Assembly (NCBI GenBank): GCA_037039925.1
Contig: JAXRKP010000477.1
Location: 229,325 to 293,324 of the forward strand
Length of the DNA stretch: 64,000 nucleotides
Source: Doris montereyensis
Taxonomy: Eukaryota > Mollusca > Gastropoda > Nudibranchia > Dorididae
Direction: 5' to 3'
The first letter of the stretch is position 1, and every line of letters starts with the position of its first letter. The notes below the pieces were generated by a model. That model ran no database searches, had not been told where the DNA came from, and saw only the letters and a list, made by a program, of their open reading frames with translations. A program made the position numbers and the translations under genes. Shown here in pieces: positions 35,313 through 50,900 of the stretch.

Positions 35313-37104
35313 CTTAACATGGGAAATCAAACAGTATCCAGTAACATAAAATAAGGAAAACAACAAACAACCTCCTTTGATTAGAATTTTCAGCACAACT
35401 GATTAAAACTCTCACACACACATCAATAAATTGCACTCCATTATATTATATCAAGTAGCTATATCTATGTATCAACAACAGTATAACAGCATTTATCATA
35501 ATTTATGATCCTTTTTTATTTCCACAAAACCATAGACAAATCATCATACAAATAATAGGACTTGTTATTCTTGAATGTACACTTTAATTTTTCATGCACA
35601 TCTGTAAGCACAAGCAAGAATAATTGAAGTAGGCCTATTGAAGACATTGAAATTTTGCCATTTTTGACTCTGTACAGCCATCAATTTTGATTAAACTAAA
35701 CAGTAAACCATCGTTTTTCAAAATAGCTGATGTCTGAAATTAATTAATGTTACAATTACATACAACAATACTGTTGACACTGTAAAAACGATACTCTAAA
35801 CCCACTCACATAAACTCTTGCTGGAAACCTTATTGTAAAGAGTAGCTTGGTGATTACCTTATATAGTTTATATTTCCATGAACATAATCAGTAATTTTAC
35901 CCAGGTTAGAATTAGAAGAAATTTATCTCTTATCTGGCAACACAACTGTACATATTTTATTACTTATGACAAATGTGATACATGTGATTTTACTTATTTC
36001 TATTCAGTTTTAAATTTCTTGTTTAGGATGACATAAAGTCAGAAAAAGAAGTGAAAATAAATTGTATGTACCGTTTAAAATTTTTCACAGGAAAAAATAA
36101 AACTGAAACCAGACAACCCCTCCACCAACACAACAAAAACAAACAATAACTCACCAACAAAAATGTCTTCATTTTCATTTTTTTTAGGCTACATATAAAT
36201 AATCACAACAAAGCTCTAAAAATATACTCGGCAAAGAAAGAAACTGCGTCATTCAACTTCATGTAAATTCCTTGCTGAAAAAAACCCGAACTCACAACAA
36301 ATAACAATTAAATCTAACTTGACATTAACTCTCAATCTATTAATCATTAATCAAAGTTTCTTTGTGAAAAAATAATTTTGCTATATCTCATATAAATGAT
36401 AAAAAAATATATTTTGAGTTTGACGCAGTTTCTGATTTTGCTCAGTATAGAATGCCATAAAGCCTGTATCATATCATGCCATTGAGTTGTTTAAGCACAA
36501 TATACATTGTACAAATCAAAATTAACTTATGTATATATGAACAATCATCAATATATGCCATAAAATTTACAAAAAGAATAATAGTAATACCAATAAGTTG
36601 TGGATTCAATTTAATATGCCTCGTCTCAAGATAGAAATCATGTCGTCTTGAGAATATAAATTTTAGTTAAGTTTTTTATTCAAAGAATTGAAAATGAGAG
36701 TAAAATTAGAATAATTTAGTGGGTTTTATTCAGTTGGCTTGCAGTTATGCTTTGAAAGGGCTAGCCTGTTTAATCTGATACATGTAATAATAGCAATTTA
36801 TATTACTACATCTAAAAAAATTGCTTTTGATAGTTTTCTAAAAACAAAAATCAACCAGCTAAAGTAAGACATGTTTTTTATGTATTACTAGATTCAATGG
36901 CAATAAAGAGAAGTGAAGCTGATTTTAATTTTTTTTTGGGTCATATATTCACTCACTCACTCTCACTACTCTCAGTATTTTCAAGCACTTTTCCATTTCT
37001 CACCTCAAACATTGTAATTTTAAGTATGGATGATTGAATGTGAAATATGAATGATTGAATGTGTCTTTTTAAATGCAGATATGATTGGTGACACTTTTAT
37101 TTAA

Positions 37105-37262
37105 GATTTTGTGCCATTGGAATTCATCCGTCCACCACATGCAGTTATCTCAGGGTGAATTAAAAGAGAAGAAAAAGCAAAAATGGAAGACATGTGACAG
37201 GGTGAAACTGAAAGTGAAAGGAAAGAAGGGGATCTATCACTAGTACCCGCCAACCGCCCACC
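37105..37262 (-). mobile_element. Pyrimidine-tract dispersed repeat, copy 7
   Basis: The reverse complement reads GCGGTTGGCGGGTACTAGTG, a T/C body and TTTTAATTCACCCTGAGATA. It lies in or just beyond the ATAD5 3'UTR, in sense with ATAD5. Confidence 0.7.
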
Positions 37263-37416
37263 TAATTCAGGACACAGGTTTGAAAACAGTTGACAGAAAA
37301 AAAAGAGTACAGCCTGTGGTCATGGACAGAAAAATAGTTATAAATAATAATAATAAAGACAATAATCATAAGAACAATCATAAAAACAAATGACATTTTA
37401 CACACTATTCAGACCA

Positions 37417-40400
37417 TTAATCTGATGCAATGACTTTAAATGTTGATCCCAGACTCGCAATAGTCGACTCTTTCAAAGCAAAACCAATGTAGTCCAAGTA
37501 GTGGTGAAATCTGAAACAGACAAAATCATTTTAATTAATGTTTAAAAAATGAAATAAATGAACTCCGTAAAAAAAAAGAAGACACATAAAGGATTGCTAG
37601 GATCTTATAAACTGCTGGACGCAATACATGTACTGCTCAATAAAATACTTCTATATTAAATAAGTCCATTACATCCACTTAAAATCTTTTCCCCATGTGA
37701 TTGTGATCTTTTATAGAAGCAATAGAAAGTAGAAGATTGATGTAAAAAAAGACAACTATTTCCATGCATTTTTAAACAGCCAACATTCTACTCCTAGATA
37801 TAAACACTTTTGGAAGGAGCCTAGATGTAAATATAATCTATAAAATTAGTTGTAAAGAGAGGCAGTAATGAAATAAGCAGTAGATAAATTTTGTTCAGCA
37901 TCTTTAGCTCCCGTGCTCACTTTGATTTTGAAGTTTCTATCACTTTCTGACTGTGAGGAAAAGAATATTGCTGGCAATAGCTGAAAAGTGCTTGTCAACA
38001 TTGTCTCAGATCTAGCTTTGATTGAGAGCAGCACAAAATGTATCAGTTTTCATTCAATAAATTGTGTTTTCAACATAGAATGAGATTTATCTGCACAAGC
38101 ATCCAAAATCATACTAAATACAATTCAATAGGAATGAATGGCAGCTAAGCAGATATAATCTGGATTTCCATGCTTAACAAACCTTCTTTTTTTATTTGCA
38201 GCTTGTCTATCACTTTCAAAGCGACACACTTCTCTGAGCATGGGTAGATAATCAGTCACAATGCCTGCATTGGAACCATGCGCCCACAATCCCAGGCAGT
38301 CCTTGGTGTTTTTCACAGCTGGATCTTGGTCTCTATTGTGATAAAAAAGACAAATACTGAGGCAAGGGGCATGTCGAAAGTGAGGGAAATGACATTAAAT
38401 AATATTGAAGCCCCATAGGAACAAAGATGAGACAAATACAAGGAATAGACACAAAAAAACCCTGGCCACCATGGGAATCGAACCCGCGACCTCTGCGTCT
38501 ACTCATCGCCTCAACCGAGCTAACTACACATAGAGGTCACGTTTTGGTCTTTTGAATATAATATATCCTTCTTCAATAATGGGTATAACTGTTTAAAAAA
38601 CATTGGCAACGATCAAAATCACAATTGTTCATTTGTCTATAAACAAAGAAGTTTGGTATAGTCATGGTGACATTAAAATTTACAATCTACACAAAGACAG
38701 TAATAGTAACTTTAGTGAAAGTAAAGAGCTATACTTATTTTTTGTTTTAAATGCACACATACACTCACACATAACCGTAAGCATCACAATTATATACCAT
38801 AAGCTAAGCATTTGATTAGAACATTTATTACCTTTCTATATCTATCCACTGTTATTAATTTATCTATAATATCTATTTCAATAGACAAATTTATAAAGTC
38901 AATCCTGTCTGAAAATCAAGCCTAACACAAAAGCAAGGCTGGTGAGATAATTAATACTTTGGCTTTGACAATAGTACAGTGTTGCTAACAATTTTATACA
39001 CTGGGGTTGGATTGAATTCAATCCACACAATCTTTAAAAAGTACCAAAAGCCTACACAGGAACCCCCCCCCACCCATAGCAGAAAAACACACATTTCCAG
39101 TACATTTATATAATGCCATCCTCTAAAGTAATAATAGAAGGTCTAAATTTTGTAGGCAAGAGTTCCATACTTTTTCCCTTTAAGAAGCAAAAAAGAAAGA
39201 AAGAAGTCTTGCATCGATAGTTTAGGTACATTTCTTGATTGAGGAAAAGAAAGACAAACATAAATACTTTAAAGACACAAGATAAATCAAAATCATCCAA
39301 TTACCTTGAAGACCCATCTTTGTGTATTGATGAAGCCCAAATATCAGGAGGACACGTTCTATTGGCAGTTCCCATTCTTTATTCCAAGCTGAGTTTGATG
39401 ACTGCACAGAGCTTGCCTCCCTCAAAAACTTTGACTCTCTGGCGCTTCTTCACACACTCGTTGACCTCAGACGAAAATCTTCTTGCTGATAATGAATCAA
39501 CACAAACATAAATATCTTGCAAGAAGTCATCCAGTCTCCAGTCCATACAATCCTTCTTGGAAAACTGATCTTCTACGCCAGGTTTCAAGGAATTCTCAGA
39601 CTTTTCAGAGCTGAAAGTATGCTCTAATAAGTGACAAAAGGATCGATTGTCATAAAATCTTGGCTTGAGACAAACTTTAACATTAAACATGCGTGTATCA
39701 GTCAATCCCTCTTCATCTGAGTTTCACCTCCTTCATCTTTGTTTGAGTTGACTACATTAATTTCAACATCTTTATCCTCACTTGCAACATCAACTTTTAT
39801 CGTTCCATCAGAGTCATTTGTGACAGCAGATTTGTGAGCATTCCTATTTCACAACTAACTTACATTCCTCATCGTTTTGAATTGTTGAAACTGAATTTTC
39901 TGTCACATTATTTTTCTTTAGCATCAACTTCTTTTGTCTGTCAGATGCTTGACTGTCAAACAATCCTCCAGAATTCTCTTCCTCTTTCTCTTTCTTGAAC
40001 TATCTTTATCCTGTGCTCCTACTTGAATTTCTAGATTGACTGGAGTGAGGCAAGTAAGAGGAAGACTGTAATGCAATGCAAGTGAGTAAATAGCGTCTCT
40101 ATCCAAGAATCTTCGTACTGATGCATAATGGGTGGGAAAGAGGCGATCTGACTTGTAAAATCATCAATTGCTCCTGTTTGTAGATGTAGAAGATCACTGA
40201 CATAAGCAAGGTAAAAGAGGTTAAAATTGAAGAAAAAAACCAAATGAAATTAGATTTGAAGAGAAATTTGGACGCTAGAGATAAATATAATAAATACAAA
40301 ACACAAAAGTGAATGCCACTAGCTTGAAACTCTGACTTTTATGCAGACTGTTGGGAAAAAAGGCTATAATTACGTGGAAAAAGAATTGCAAAAATTGAAT

Positions 40401-43400
40401 CAAGTAGCAAGAACAAGTATGTAAATGAAAAGTAAGACTTTCCTAAAGACTTGATTATTAGTACTTATAGAATTTTGGTCAAGACAACCAAGTATAGATA
40501 GACAGTACAATATAAACAATGTGCTACACCTGCTGCCTCCCTCTCTCTCAAAGGTTTCTATATAACATGTAAAAAACAAGCTGAGAAGTCAAATTTGAGG
40601 GACACGATCCTTTCAAATGAGATGTTTTATACATATGTGTTATTATAAGCGCAATATTTAATGCATAAACAGCACTGATTTATGACATGTATGCAGTTCA
40701 AAAGGCTATATATTTTTTATTTCAGTCACCGAGAGAAAAGCTGCTTAACTGAGACTGGCATAGCATTTATTGCTCATTTGATCATATTCACATTATTACT
40801 AACAGCAAGCTTCAGCCTAGGGAATTTAAAAATCAAAACATTCAGCAGTAGCTAGAGAATAATCTTTGATAAGTTTATTGTTACCTTGAGAAATCTGATC
40901 AAAGCGTTTGTTGAAGTGCTGTTTATATTTTCTCCAAGCACTGAGGCATCACATCCATAATGAATCAAGGGCCGTTTGGGTCCAGGCTTCTCTTTCACTT
41001 GAGATATGGTGTTTCTTTCTGGCTGTTCTATTCTTTTTATTTTCAGTCTACTTGTCTTTTCAGATTTAGACCCAGTAGTCGCTTTTTCTTGCATAAATTC
41101 TTGATCCCTGACATCGATGGAGGCTTCTGAAGAGTTGGAGTCTTCATCTATAATCATTCGTGGCCGTTTACGGAGAGGCTTACACAATTGGGCGTCCAGA
41201 CCACCAGATTCCCTCTTAATGACTGAAAAAAGATTTTGCCCAGGTTGATCAATGGTTGAGTAATGTCTTGGAGGGAAAGTATCTTTGCTAGAAGATTCTT
41301 TGATTTGATCCCTGCCTCAGCCCACAGCTCACAAAATTGTAGGTGTATTAGACACCGTCTTGGGTCTCCTTCCAACGTTTTTACCATGTTAGACAATGAG
41401 ATCCAATCAGTGTGTACGCCATTCACCAAACACACTGTGTAGAGAAAACCAACGGTTGATTTCTGGAAAGTAAGAGTGAAAGTAAAAAGAATGATGAATC
41501 TTCACTCATAAAGCAATTTTCACAAACATTTTAAGAAATAGAAAGGTAAGGTTTCCCAGCATGGAGTAAATCACCATAAATGATACAGTATCTTGAAGCA
41601 AAGAACTCACATTGTAGCATTATCTAGTAAGGACATAAGATTAAAAAAAAACCCAGTTTTTAACACCGCAATTAGTAACTGTGACTGAGCGGTTAGGCTG
41701 CCACCGGGGATCATGAGGCGCAGGGTTCAAATCTAGCAAAGCTAGGCCCAACATTGTGTTAGCAGGACAGACACGTAACACGCATTTCCCAGGTGCAAAT
41801 GGGAACAAGCAGCTTGAGGAAAAAAAACCTGTGTCAGACTAGCGTCCTATCCAGAAGGTGATTATTATCACCTCCAGAGGTGATTATTATCACCTGTTCC
41901 TTCCACGGTATTGAAACTGTAACAGCCTTGAAATAACTTTACTGATTAACTTTTACAAACTCAGGGCTGCTTTGAAAGTGGAATCCTGGTGTACACGGAA
42001 AAACTTGAATGATTTTGAAAAAATGTTCCTTGACAGTTGGCAGAAATAGCGACCACCTTGAACATCCTGAAAACAATGGCAGATGGTGATATCAATTTCT
42101 TTAAGACAAAGTTAAAGAATTAAGAAAGCTCACCAATGATGGCTGCTTGAAGACAATATGATGGTGACGAAGTGACAGTTGAAAATGCAGAGATGTATCA
42201 GTGGACGTCAGGATGATGGGAATCTTTGTAGATGCCATGAAGTGCTGGACTGTGGCCAGGAATCCTTTATCCTCCTCAAACCACATCTGCCTGTAGATGA
42301 TATTCATGTACAATAAATAATCAACATTGTTTTAAAATACAATGAAAAAACCCAAAACAAACCTCAACAACTTGATAACAAAAAACATGGTTAAAACAGA
42401 ATCTTTAAAAACAATGAGAACAATTTTTCAATTAACCTGTTTAAACAAAAATAAATAAATTCTGAAGACTTCTATAAAGGTGTACAGATCAATTGTGAAT
42501 ACAAAATTATTTGATATTAAACTAAAGCACTTTAAGAAAAATGTTTAAAAAATACCAAAACTTTCAAAATTTGAAAAAATAGCATACTCAAACATTTTGT
42601 AAGTAAATTTACACTCATCAAAAGAATTAAGGATGTGCTAGTTATATTCAGTGCCCTACTGCTTTTTGTTTTTTCAGAATCCAGCCTTCAAATCTTTTTG
42701 TCTCCAAATCTTCAGCTTTTCGTTTCTTTGACTTCTTGTTTGAGGGGGTCAGCTGCAACAAAACAGGACATGAGAATAAAATAAAGCTTTATATTAATGG
42801 GAACATATTTAACTCTAATTTAAGTCATGCTTGGCTTAAAGTGTGAAGAGTTGAACGGCAACACTTAATTCTACTGGACTGTACCAATGAATGTTCTTAA
42901 TCTTACGCTTTTCCTTCAATTTGATGTTAACTACTAACCCTCATGACTTGTTTATTTGAAATTTACCCTTTTCAGCATATGTGACCATCTAAGGGTGAAT
43001 TAAGAGGAAGCAGTAAGATAATAGAGTACTGAAAGAGTGAAAGGAAAGAAGTAGGACCTACCAGTAGGCCGCTAATTGCCCACAACACTAATGACAGAAA
43101 ACTAAACATCAACCACAAGAGTAACAAAAGGAACAAGTAGGAAAAAAAGAAGATTGACATAGGCAGAATAACTATTTGTTGCAAGTTTTATGTCAGTTGC
43201 TTCAAAGCATTGATGTCTTTAGAGAGCTGGAGTCCATCTCATTCACTGTAGTTGCAAATCCAAGCAATTAATCGAAAGAACAATACTTTGACAGGGTGTT
43301 GGGTCTGAGAGTGAAAAAAAATATGTATAAAATGTCTTATCCCAGGACGTGAAGAAGAACACAGATGAGAACAAGACAGGACAAAACAGGCAAATCATCG

Positions 43401-44827
43401 GGCTGCACATCCTTCTTCAGTGGTCTTGGTGGCACAGTGGTTGACTACCAGACTTGTGATCATGAGGTCCTGTCATGTCTTGTCTCTCTTAGGTCTTTTG
43501 ATTTCCATCTGTGAATCTTTCTTTGCCTACTGCAGTAGTCTTTCTTCTTATCTCTAGGAAACAATGCTGAGCATAGTGAAAGCAGGTTTGGACCATTTAA
43601 GTCTAGCTGTCTTGGATCAAGATCTTGTATGCATTTGATACATTTTCTGTGACAACAGGAAACTTGTATACTCAGAAAAAAAAAGGAGGAAAACATATGT
43701 CTAAAAATATTAATTCAATTAAGCTGACAGATTTCACTTTACCTTTGGACTGTTTCTTTTTTCTTTTTCATCAGAAAGTTTCTCTTTCTTCGTGGAAGTC
43801 GTCACACAATTGTTTGCTTTTCCGAATAAAGTAGCAAAGGCAGCACCACTTTGAGACTTCTTAGATTTTTTTGTTGTGGGTGGTTTTTGGATCTTCTGAC
43901 TTTGTGGTACCTGTGAAACAAAAGTGGAACAAATGCTTTTCTTACAAATAATTTCTTATTCTGCAAATTCAGTTTATTAACAAATCATTTGAAAGCTACG
44001 GTTGAAAATATACAAAAGAATGAGAAAATCAATATTTTCTTCATATAGTCCAAAAATTGAATACAAAGCATAGTGTATTATTCCTTTACATTCACTAAAA
44101 ACAAAAGTGAAAAAAGAACAAAAACAATATTATGAAAAAGAAAAATTACATGCATAATAAAGCTCTTGATGGAATCAAATAGTTAATAATAAAAAATTCA
44201 TGATCAAAGAAAAATAAACAAACCAGCTGGAGGTGTTTCCTTGACTGCAGACTCTGATATTTTGTTTGCCGCCACTCTGTGCGACTGGGTCGCCTCTTCA
44301 AGCTGGGAAAGAAGTTGTTTGCCGCTTCGAAGGGAAGAAGCACTTACTTCAAACACCTAAAAATAGAAATTGGTGAACTACAGAAAATAAACTACAATAT
44401 TGAACTTTGTAAAAAAAGAAGAGAAAATATTTTTAGGAGAAATAAAAGACAATCTGAAAAAACATTTCAATGTAATGAATGAAGAGTGATAAGACATAAT
44501 TGAGTGTGTATCCTGTGATTACGTATGTACCCAGTATAAACTTATGATCACAATCCATAAATGAATTAGACACAGTTCAGAGTTGTGTGATAAAGAGAGA
44601 AAAATGATATGACTTGACTTAGGGCCTTCTACTATCGAGTTCATCGGATTTTGCAGCCTCAGCTATTTTCTTGATTTCCCTGCTGAAAGCCAATTATTGC
44701 AATTTCTTTAAGTATTTCCTAATTGTTTTGTGATGTTAGTTAAAAATATATATAATACAACAAGAAAAAAAAACCCCATGACGGTAAACAAATAAAAGTA
44801 TTAATATATACCGTAAGATAGACATTG

Positions 44828-44925
<98 letters not shown>

Positions 44926-47900
44926 CAGAGAGAGACAGAGAGACAGAGTCAGAGTCAGAGACAGAAAGACAAACCAACCAGACAAAACAAAAGGAAACAA
45001 AACGGTTAATGTGGTAAAAAACCAAACTAGAATATCTATATAATAAGTAAATTACTGTTAAGCACACAGATAGGTAAACTGTTAAACAATGAAATCAAAT
45101 ACAGGCACAAGCATACTTTAAATCCCACTTCCTGGGCAAGACCGTACACAGCGGATGTCTTGCCAATCACGTGTGGCCCTGTTATCAACATTGTATTACA
45201 CAACCGACAGTCGTCGTCATCGGATCTGTAAAATCACTGTCAGCCGACTAGTCTGAATCTTAACGAAAGATAAACATATAGATGTCATTTTATATCACTG
45301 ACACAAATATTTCTTTTGCATCTTATATAATTTGTTTCTGAGAGAAGGATCTATTTTAAGCTATATGAAGAGTTATGAAAAAAATATAATAGAAAACATA
45401 CATATATTTGATTGATTAATCTCCTAGTGAACATAGCTTGTAGCCATAACAAATAAGGATTAGACATACAAAGTGAAAGTCTCAGATGAGACAAATCAAT
45501 ATTTTGCTCAATGATCAGATCTACATGGTAAAGTGAATCATGAATTCTGACTCATCTTGTACTGTGAGTTCCCCAACCTCTATCCTGAATGATTTTTTAG
45601 TAAGTTCTTCATCACACTCATCAATGTGCTTTGCTATCTCTCACAATCACACATGTTTCATGGTCATAGGGTCATAATATTCATTCATTAATAACAATCA
45701 ACTTATCGTGATCTGTGTTTTCTTTTTCAAAAATCGAAACATTGAGAGAGCAAAGTTTCAGATTTAATCACAACAATATGGGCAACATTTTAAAACATCT
45801 TCCACCTTCCCTTTTTGAAACAAATGTACATAATAATAAATAGCTATTACATTAAGTACAAAGTTGGTCATATGAGAGAAATATAATAAATGAAGAAGGC
45901 CACAAACATTGAAATATAACAAGATAAGAGTGAAAATAAACAGAAAAAGAAGCAAATTGCACGCTTGCTATTTCAATGGAACGTGTGTGCATTCTCTTTC
46001 AATGAAAAATGATTATTCTTGGAGCGTTTCACTGCATTGGTCTCTAATCAAATCAATTTACAAATAAGGGTGATGACAACATATAATTGTCAAAGCAAAA
46101 CATCTTAAAAGTAGTGACATACTGAAAAATTGCCATGCTTGTAAGTAAATTTCTTATGGCATTCTTACTTTTTCATTATTAATTGGAAACACAATACTAA
46201 CCCGTCTTATTGGATCTTTGCTGTGTTTTCTTTCCCTTTGCAGCCTTCAGCACTTCCTTCTGCATCAAGTTACGCCATTCTGTGAGCCAATCTTTCAGCT
46301 GCTTGATAGTTTTTGCGTTGCCCACAATTTCGGTAGAATGGCAAGGCTGATGCATATCAGACCACAACAAGTCTGAAGGAAATAAATTAATGAGGCAAGT
46401 CATTACACAACATAAAAATGACATTAAGTAGTGAGTCAATGTTAGGAAGAAGTTTTCCTACTGGGGACTACCAGTCTCCTCCAGCCCTTCTGGTAAAAAA
46501 GCACAAAACACAACAAAAAGATTATTTCAGTTTGGAAGAAGATAACAGATACTTTATGACTGAAAGGTTTATAAGAACAAATGATATCACCATTGAGTAC
46601 ATTGATTACTGTGCAAGAAGCTCAGTCGGTAAAAGCGTCTGACTACCACTAAGGAGGCCCACGTTGGATTTTCAGTCCGGGCAAAATTTTCTATCCTATT
46701 TTGAGACTCTCTCAAAGCCCTAACCCCTCGTATAAAGCAGGATCGCCCTATTCATTTACACACCTCTTCGTATGCACTGTGCTATTCACATTGAGACTAC
46801 ATAGTCAATGACAACAGTATTATTTTGTTATAGTACAATAATATTGTATTGAGAGCTGTTAGCCAAAGCCCACAGTTCCATATATGGGCAAAGGTAAACT
46901 CAAATGCCACAAACATCCAGGCGAACAGTCACTGAATCTCTCCCTCTCACCTGTGGCTGGCCCATTCGACTAATCAACACCGCTCTTGTGCGATCAAGCA
47001 GTGTTGTTTCTCACAAGTGATGTAGGCAGTCCCCAAATTGGGTCATCGTGAATGATTCGATGATCATAATATTTGAAAACAGAATATATTCATTCTATTC
47101 TATGCTTTGTTTTTATTATCATTTCATGCATGTTGTTTGATATCACGAGTAAAAAACCTCTTGTGAGCTGAAAGTTATTTGAAAGGTGTGTTTTTGTATG
47201 CTTTAGCATTGTGAAATTTCAATTGCGTTTTCTCCAAAATGTGATTTTAAAACTATTTTTCAGTTTGAGCTTATTTGTACATATTTTGTCATAAAATTTC
47301 ACATGTCGATAGCCGTTTACTGTACAAACTTTAAAAAAAAATTTTCCCCCAAAAATGTATACTTTTTGCAAAAATATATTTTTTCATAATTATTTTGTAT
47401 GTTTTATATAGTAAACTAAAAACATCATAAAAACATAAATAAACCGAAAGTCTGATTTTTGTGTGTGAAAGTTTAGTCATTACCTTGAACAACTTGTATG
47501 TGAAGTTTGGAGTGATTTGGCGAGTTTTTTCTAAATAGCTATGTAAAATAACGTGTACAAACAAAAAACATTACAATTCAAGATGGCAGTCATTTCCATG
47601 ACAACCAAGTAAACAACACCCTATAAGTTCATGTTTCAACACACTGATTACATATATGCATAATTTAACTCTAAAATATCAAAAGTAAAAAAAAAGTCTC
47701 AGAACCCGCATATCCCAGGCGGCATAGAAAGCAGTGGTAAACTACCATTATGCTGTATGCCAGAAATATCAGCTCTTCTCCTGCTTATTCTATGCTCAAC
47801 TAAAGTAAGTACAGGGATTACTTTACTTTTACATTGTATTTAAAACAGTTGAGAATAATAAACAAACCAGGAAGAATTCAAAAGTGGATAGGGGACAAAT

Positions 47901-50900
47901 AGTGTAACTGAAAGTAGTAAGGATCTTGATGAATACCATAGACTAGTGTTTGAAACTCAATAGCCTTGGAATGATGAAGGTGATAGGGAGAAAACGACCT
48001 AAAGAAGATATTATAATATTCCAAACCTTTTTGCGACATTTGATTGCTGTAACGGAACACTTTTGATGACTGGGGAGAACCATCATCAATAATAACAATG
48101 TCATCTGATGGATTAGGCGTCTGAGAGAAACATGGCGTCTGGGAGAACATGAGAATGAAAATTAATGAATAAAGAGGAACACAGATTGTTTGTTTTCAAA
48201 AACACCCTTTAGATGTAAATTGTAAGTCATTTATCATTAACTCACTCACTGCCAGACACTTTCGGTTCAGCAACAGAGAAAACACAGACATTTTGGTACA
48301 CTATTTTAAAAAAATCACTGTACAGTCATTTCTCGATAATCCAAACATGTCTGTTGAGCAATTTGTCCAGGATTATCGAGACATCCAGTGAGAATCATCA
48401 ATCAAAGGGACACAATTTGAATCAGCGAAAATTCTCATAACTTCCAGCTACAGTAATGAAAGGCCTAGCCCATTTTACAGGGGACAGAGCACAACGGTGC
48501 TGTTATCACTGGCCTGAACTCTCTCTCTCTCTCTCTCTCTCTCGAGTGTTCCAGTTTGTTGAAGCATAAACTCTCTATATCGCAGTAACTTGTTCCAAAA
48601 TTAAGTGTTCGGATTTGGAATTTCGAATTTCCGGGTACACATAAAGAAGGAAAAATCCGTTCCCAGTTCATCTGTTTGGATTATTGAGACATCTGGATTA
48701 ACGGTCCAGACTATCGAGAAGTGACTGCAATCGGTTATTGACGGTGCCCGATACATGTCGGTAATGGCAGTGAGTGAAGTATGGAGAGCCCTCATGCTTT
48801 GCTATATTATAGTATATATTCATTTGACAGGAACGTTGAAATTCAGAGAAAATACACACATAAGCAGAGTTAATCCATACTAGAGTCAAAAATAAACTTT
48901 TAAGGCTACAAAAATGTTATCCTTTTAATCCATCTGGCAAAGAAAGCATGGCAGTTTAAAAAATCAGAGAACTTCACTTAACTCACAAAAAGACATTGTT
49001 ACGGCACTTACTGTCTTGGATTTTCTTTTCACACAGATGTTGTAGGTGTCTCGAAATGGAAATGTGGGGTCAAATGACTCCATTTCCCCAAGCAGCATTT
49101 CTGATTGTGACTCATCTACAAGTGGACCGGGTATGGCCTGTCGAAATCAAACAATAAAAGATTGATAAAATCCACGTCTTGTAATACACTAAAATGAATC
49201 CTCCGTCTGAATGTGCTTTTTAAGGTCCTGCTTACAAAGCTATTCTTATTCTTAAAACTTTGAGTAAATCAACCATTTACCTTTCTCAATTTTGATCTAC
49301 ATCTTAAACAAATTGCACTCCTTTCAATTTTTTCAAGGCGTGATTTATCACACAAAGTGAATCGGGAATAGGAACGCTTTTTGTTTTAAAAGGGGCATAT
49401 ATACAAGCTTGGAAAATCTCCGGAACACAAAAGTTTTATCCATAAAAATCCATACTCGCTGGAAAATTTACCATTCACTCGCCTGACAGGAAGCACTTGG
49501 CTGTTTATAAACAGAAACTGGTTATCATTGAATGACCCTGTTACCATAGCGTAAAGATTAAAGCAAATACAGCTTTAATCTAAAGCAATATGTAAAATAG
49601 GGAACATTTTCTGGGTCATAATTAGGTTCTCGTTTACGTTGTAATCCCCGTCGTTTGATGAGTATTATAAAAAATGTGACATATGACTACATATGATATC
49701 ATACGTAACACTCTTATTTTATTATCAGAAAACACAATACAATTACTACAAAGCATATAACAAAAACAAACAGGAAATAAAGCACCCCCTCCCCCAACCA
49801 AAAAAACCCTCTCCCACTTAAACAACTTACTTGGCTAATCTGGTCCGAGTTGTTTTTATTTATAGTCCACATGAGTTTACTCCAGGAAAGATCAAACATC
49901 TCGTTCTCTTCTAGGCATTGTCTCAAAGTAAACTTAGTTAAATCAGAGTGAGGCAAAGTAAATGATGAGATCTGCTGCACATGAGATGGTCGAGGCAAAG
50001 GGGGAAAATCAGCCTCCGCATAAGTTGAGGCTGTGACAGCCATAATTCGTTTCAATTCATCAGGTATCCCACTCATGAGAAATTCTTTTCGAGCACGAAC
50101 TTTTTCTGGATCTTCAGCAGGCTCCGTTTGCTTTGGCTCCTCCTCTACAGGTTTTTCCTTTCATGAATATTGGAGCAAGCTTTCCTGAAAAATGAGAAAA
50201 CAAAATTTTCAAAAAATTATATCCACAAAAAAAACCCCAAGACAAAAACAAACCCTAACATGTTAAAATGATAGTTTGAATAACTTTGTAATGATATGAA
50301 AAGTTCATGCAAATGATACAATTTTTCTGTTCCCCAGACAGCTCCTTCCCACCCGCAGATAAAGCAGCATATTCCTATGCTTTGCAAATGTATTGTACAT
50401 GTAATGCCATTATACAAGGAGAGCGATATCTGCTGTATGTGCCTAGACACTGTAGATTAGAACCTGTGTGTGTGTATGCAATGTTGGTGATAGAGCACTC
50501 AATCACGTGATCAATAACTCTCTTCATCATGTGATGATGTGCTACCACTTGTTTCCCAAGAGTGCTCTGATGGCCAAATCAACTACACTTCCACACCATT
50601 ACCACTATCACTCTCATTGGCATTGTCTTTCTGACAGTAGTGATAGTCCAAAAAATGCTTAATCTGAAAAGAAATCTCTGAACCCATGAATTTCAGATTA
50701 AGTATATTATATATATATATATATATATATATCATAAAAAGTACCTTGTGGCTTAACAGACACCTTTTTCATCTGTGCATCTGGATGTGATGGCTGTTGC
50801 TTTGATTTTCTTGTCTTCTTGACTTCAACGATTTCATCATCACTGTCAATTTCCAGTACCTCTGTCTCTTTCTTGGTCTGTACACTTGATTTAATGCGTG

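Larger units (their letters stand above)
33671..37416. other. Convergent spacer between SEC24 and ATAD5
   Basis: I see no gene here. It holds a poly-C run near 33,870, two minus-strand copies of the pyrimidine-tract repeat (35,165 and 37,105) and AT-rich filler. The part next to 37,417 is probably the ATAD5 3'UTR; a minus-strand AATAAA lies at 37,098-37,103. Confidence 0.55.

Noticed and set aside
44740..45067. Ser-Leu / Arg-Glu repeat frames
   Set aside because: They lie on the (GA)n microsatellite in an ATAD5 intron.
46605..46700. Functional tRNA gene
   Set aside because: Box B and the T-arm are degenerate and no acceptor stem pairs; it is a SINE head. The same holds for 27,125, 38,387, 41,683 and 60,407.
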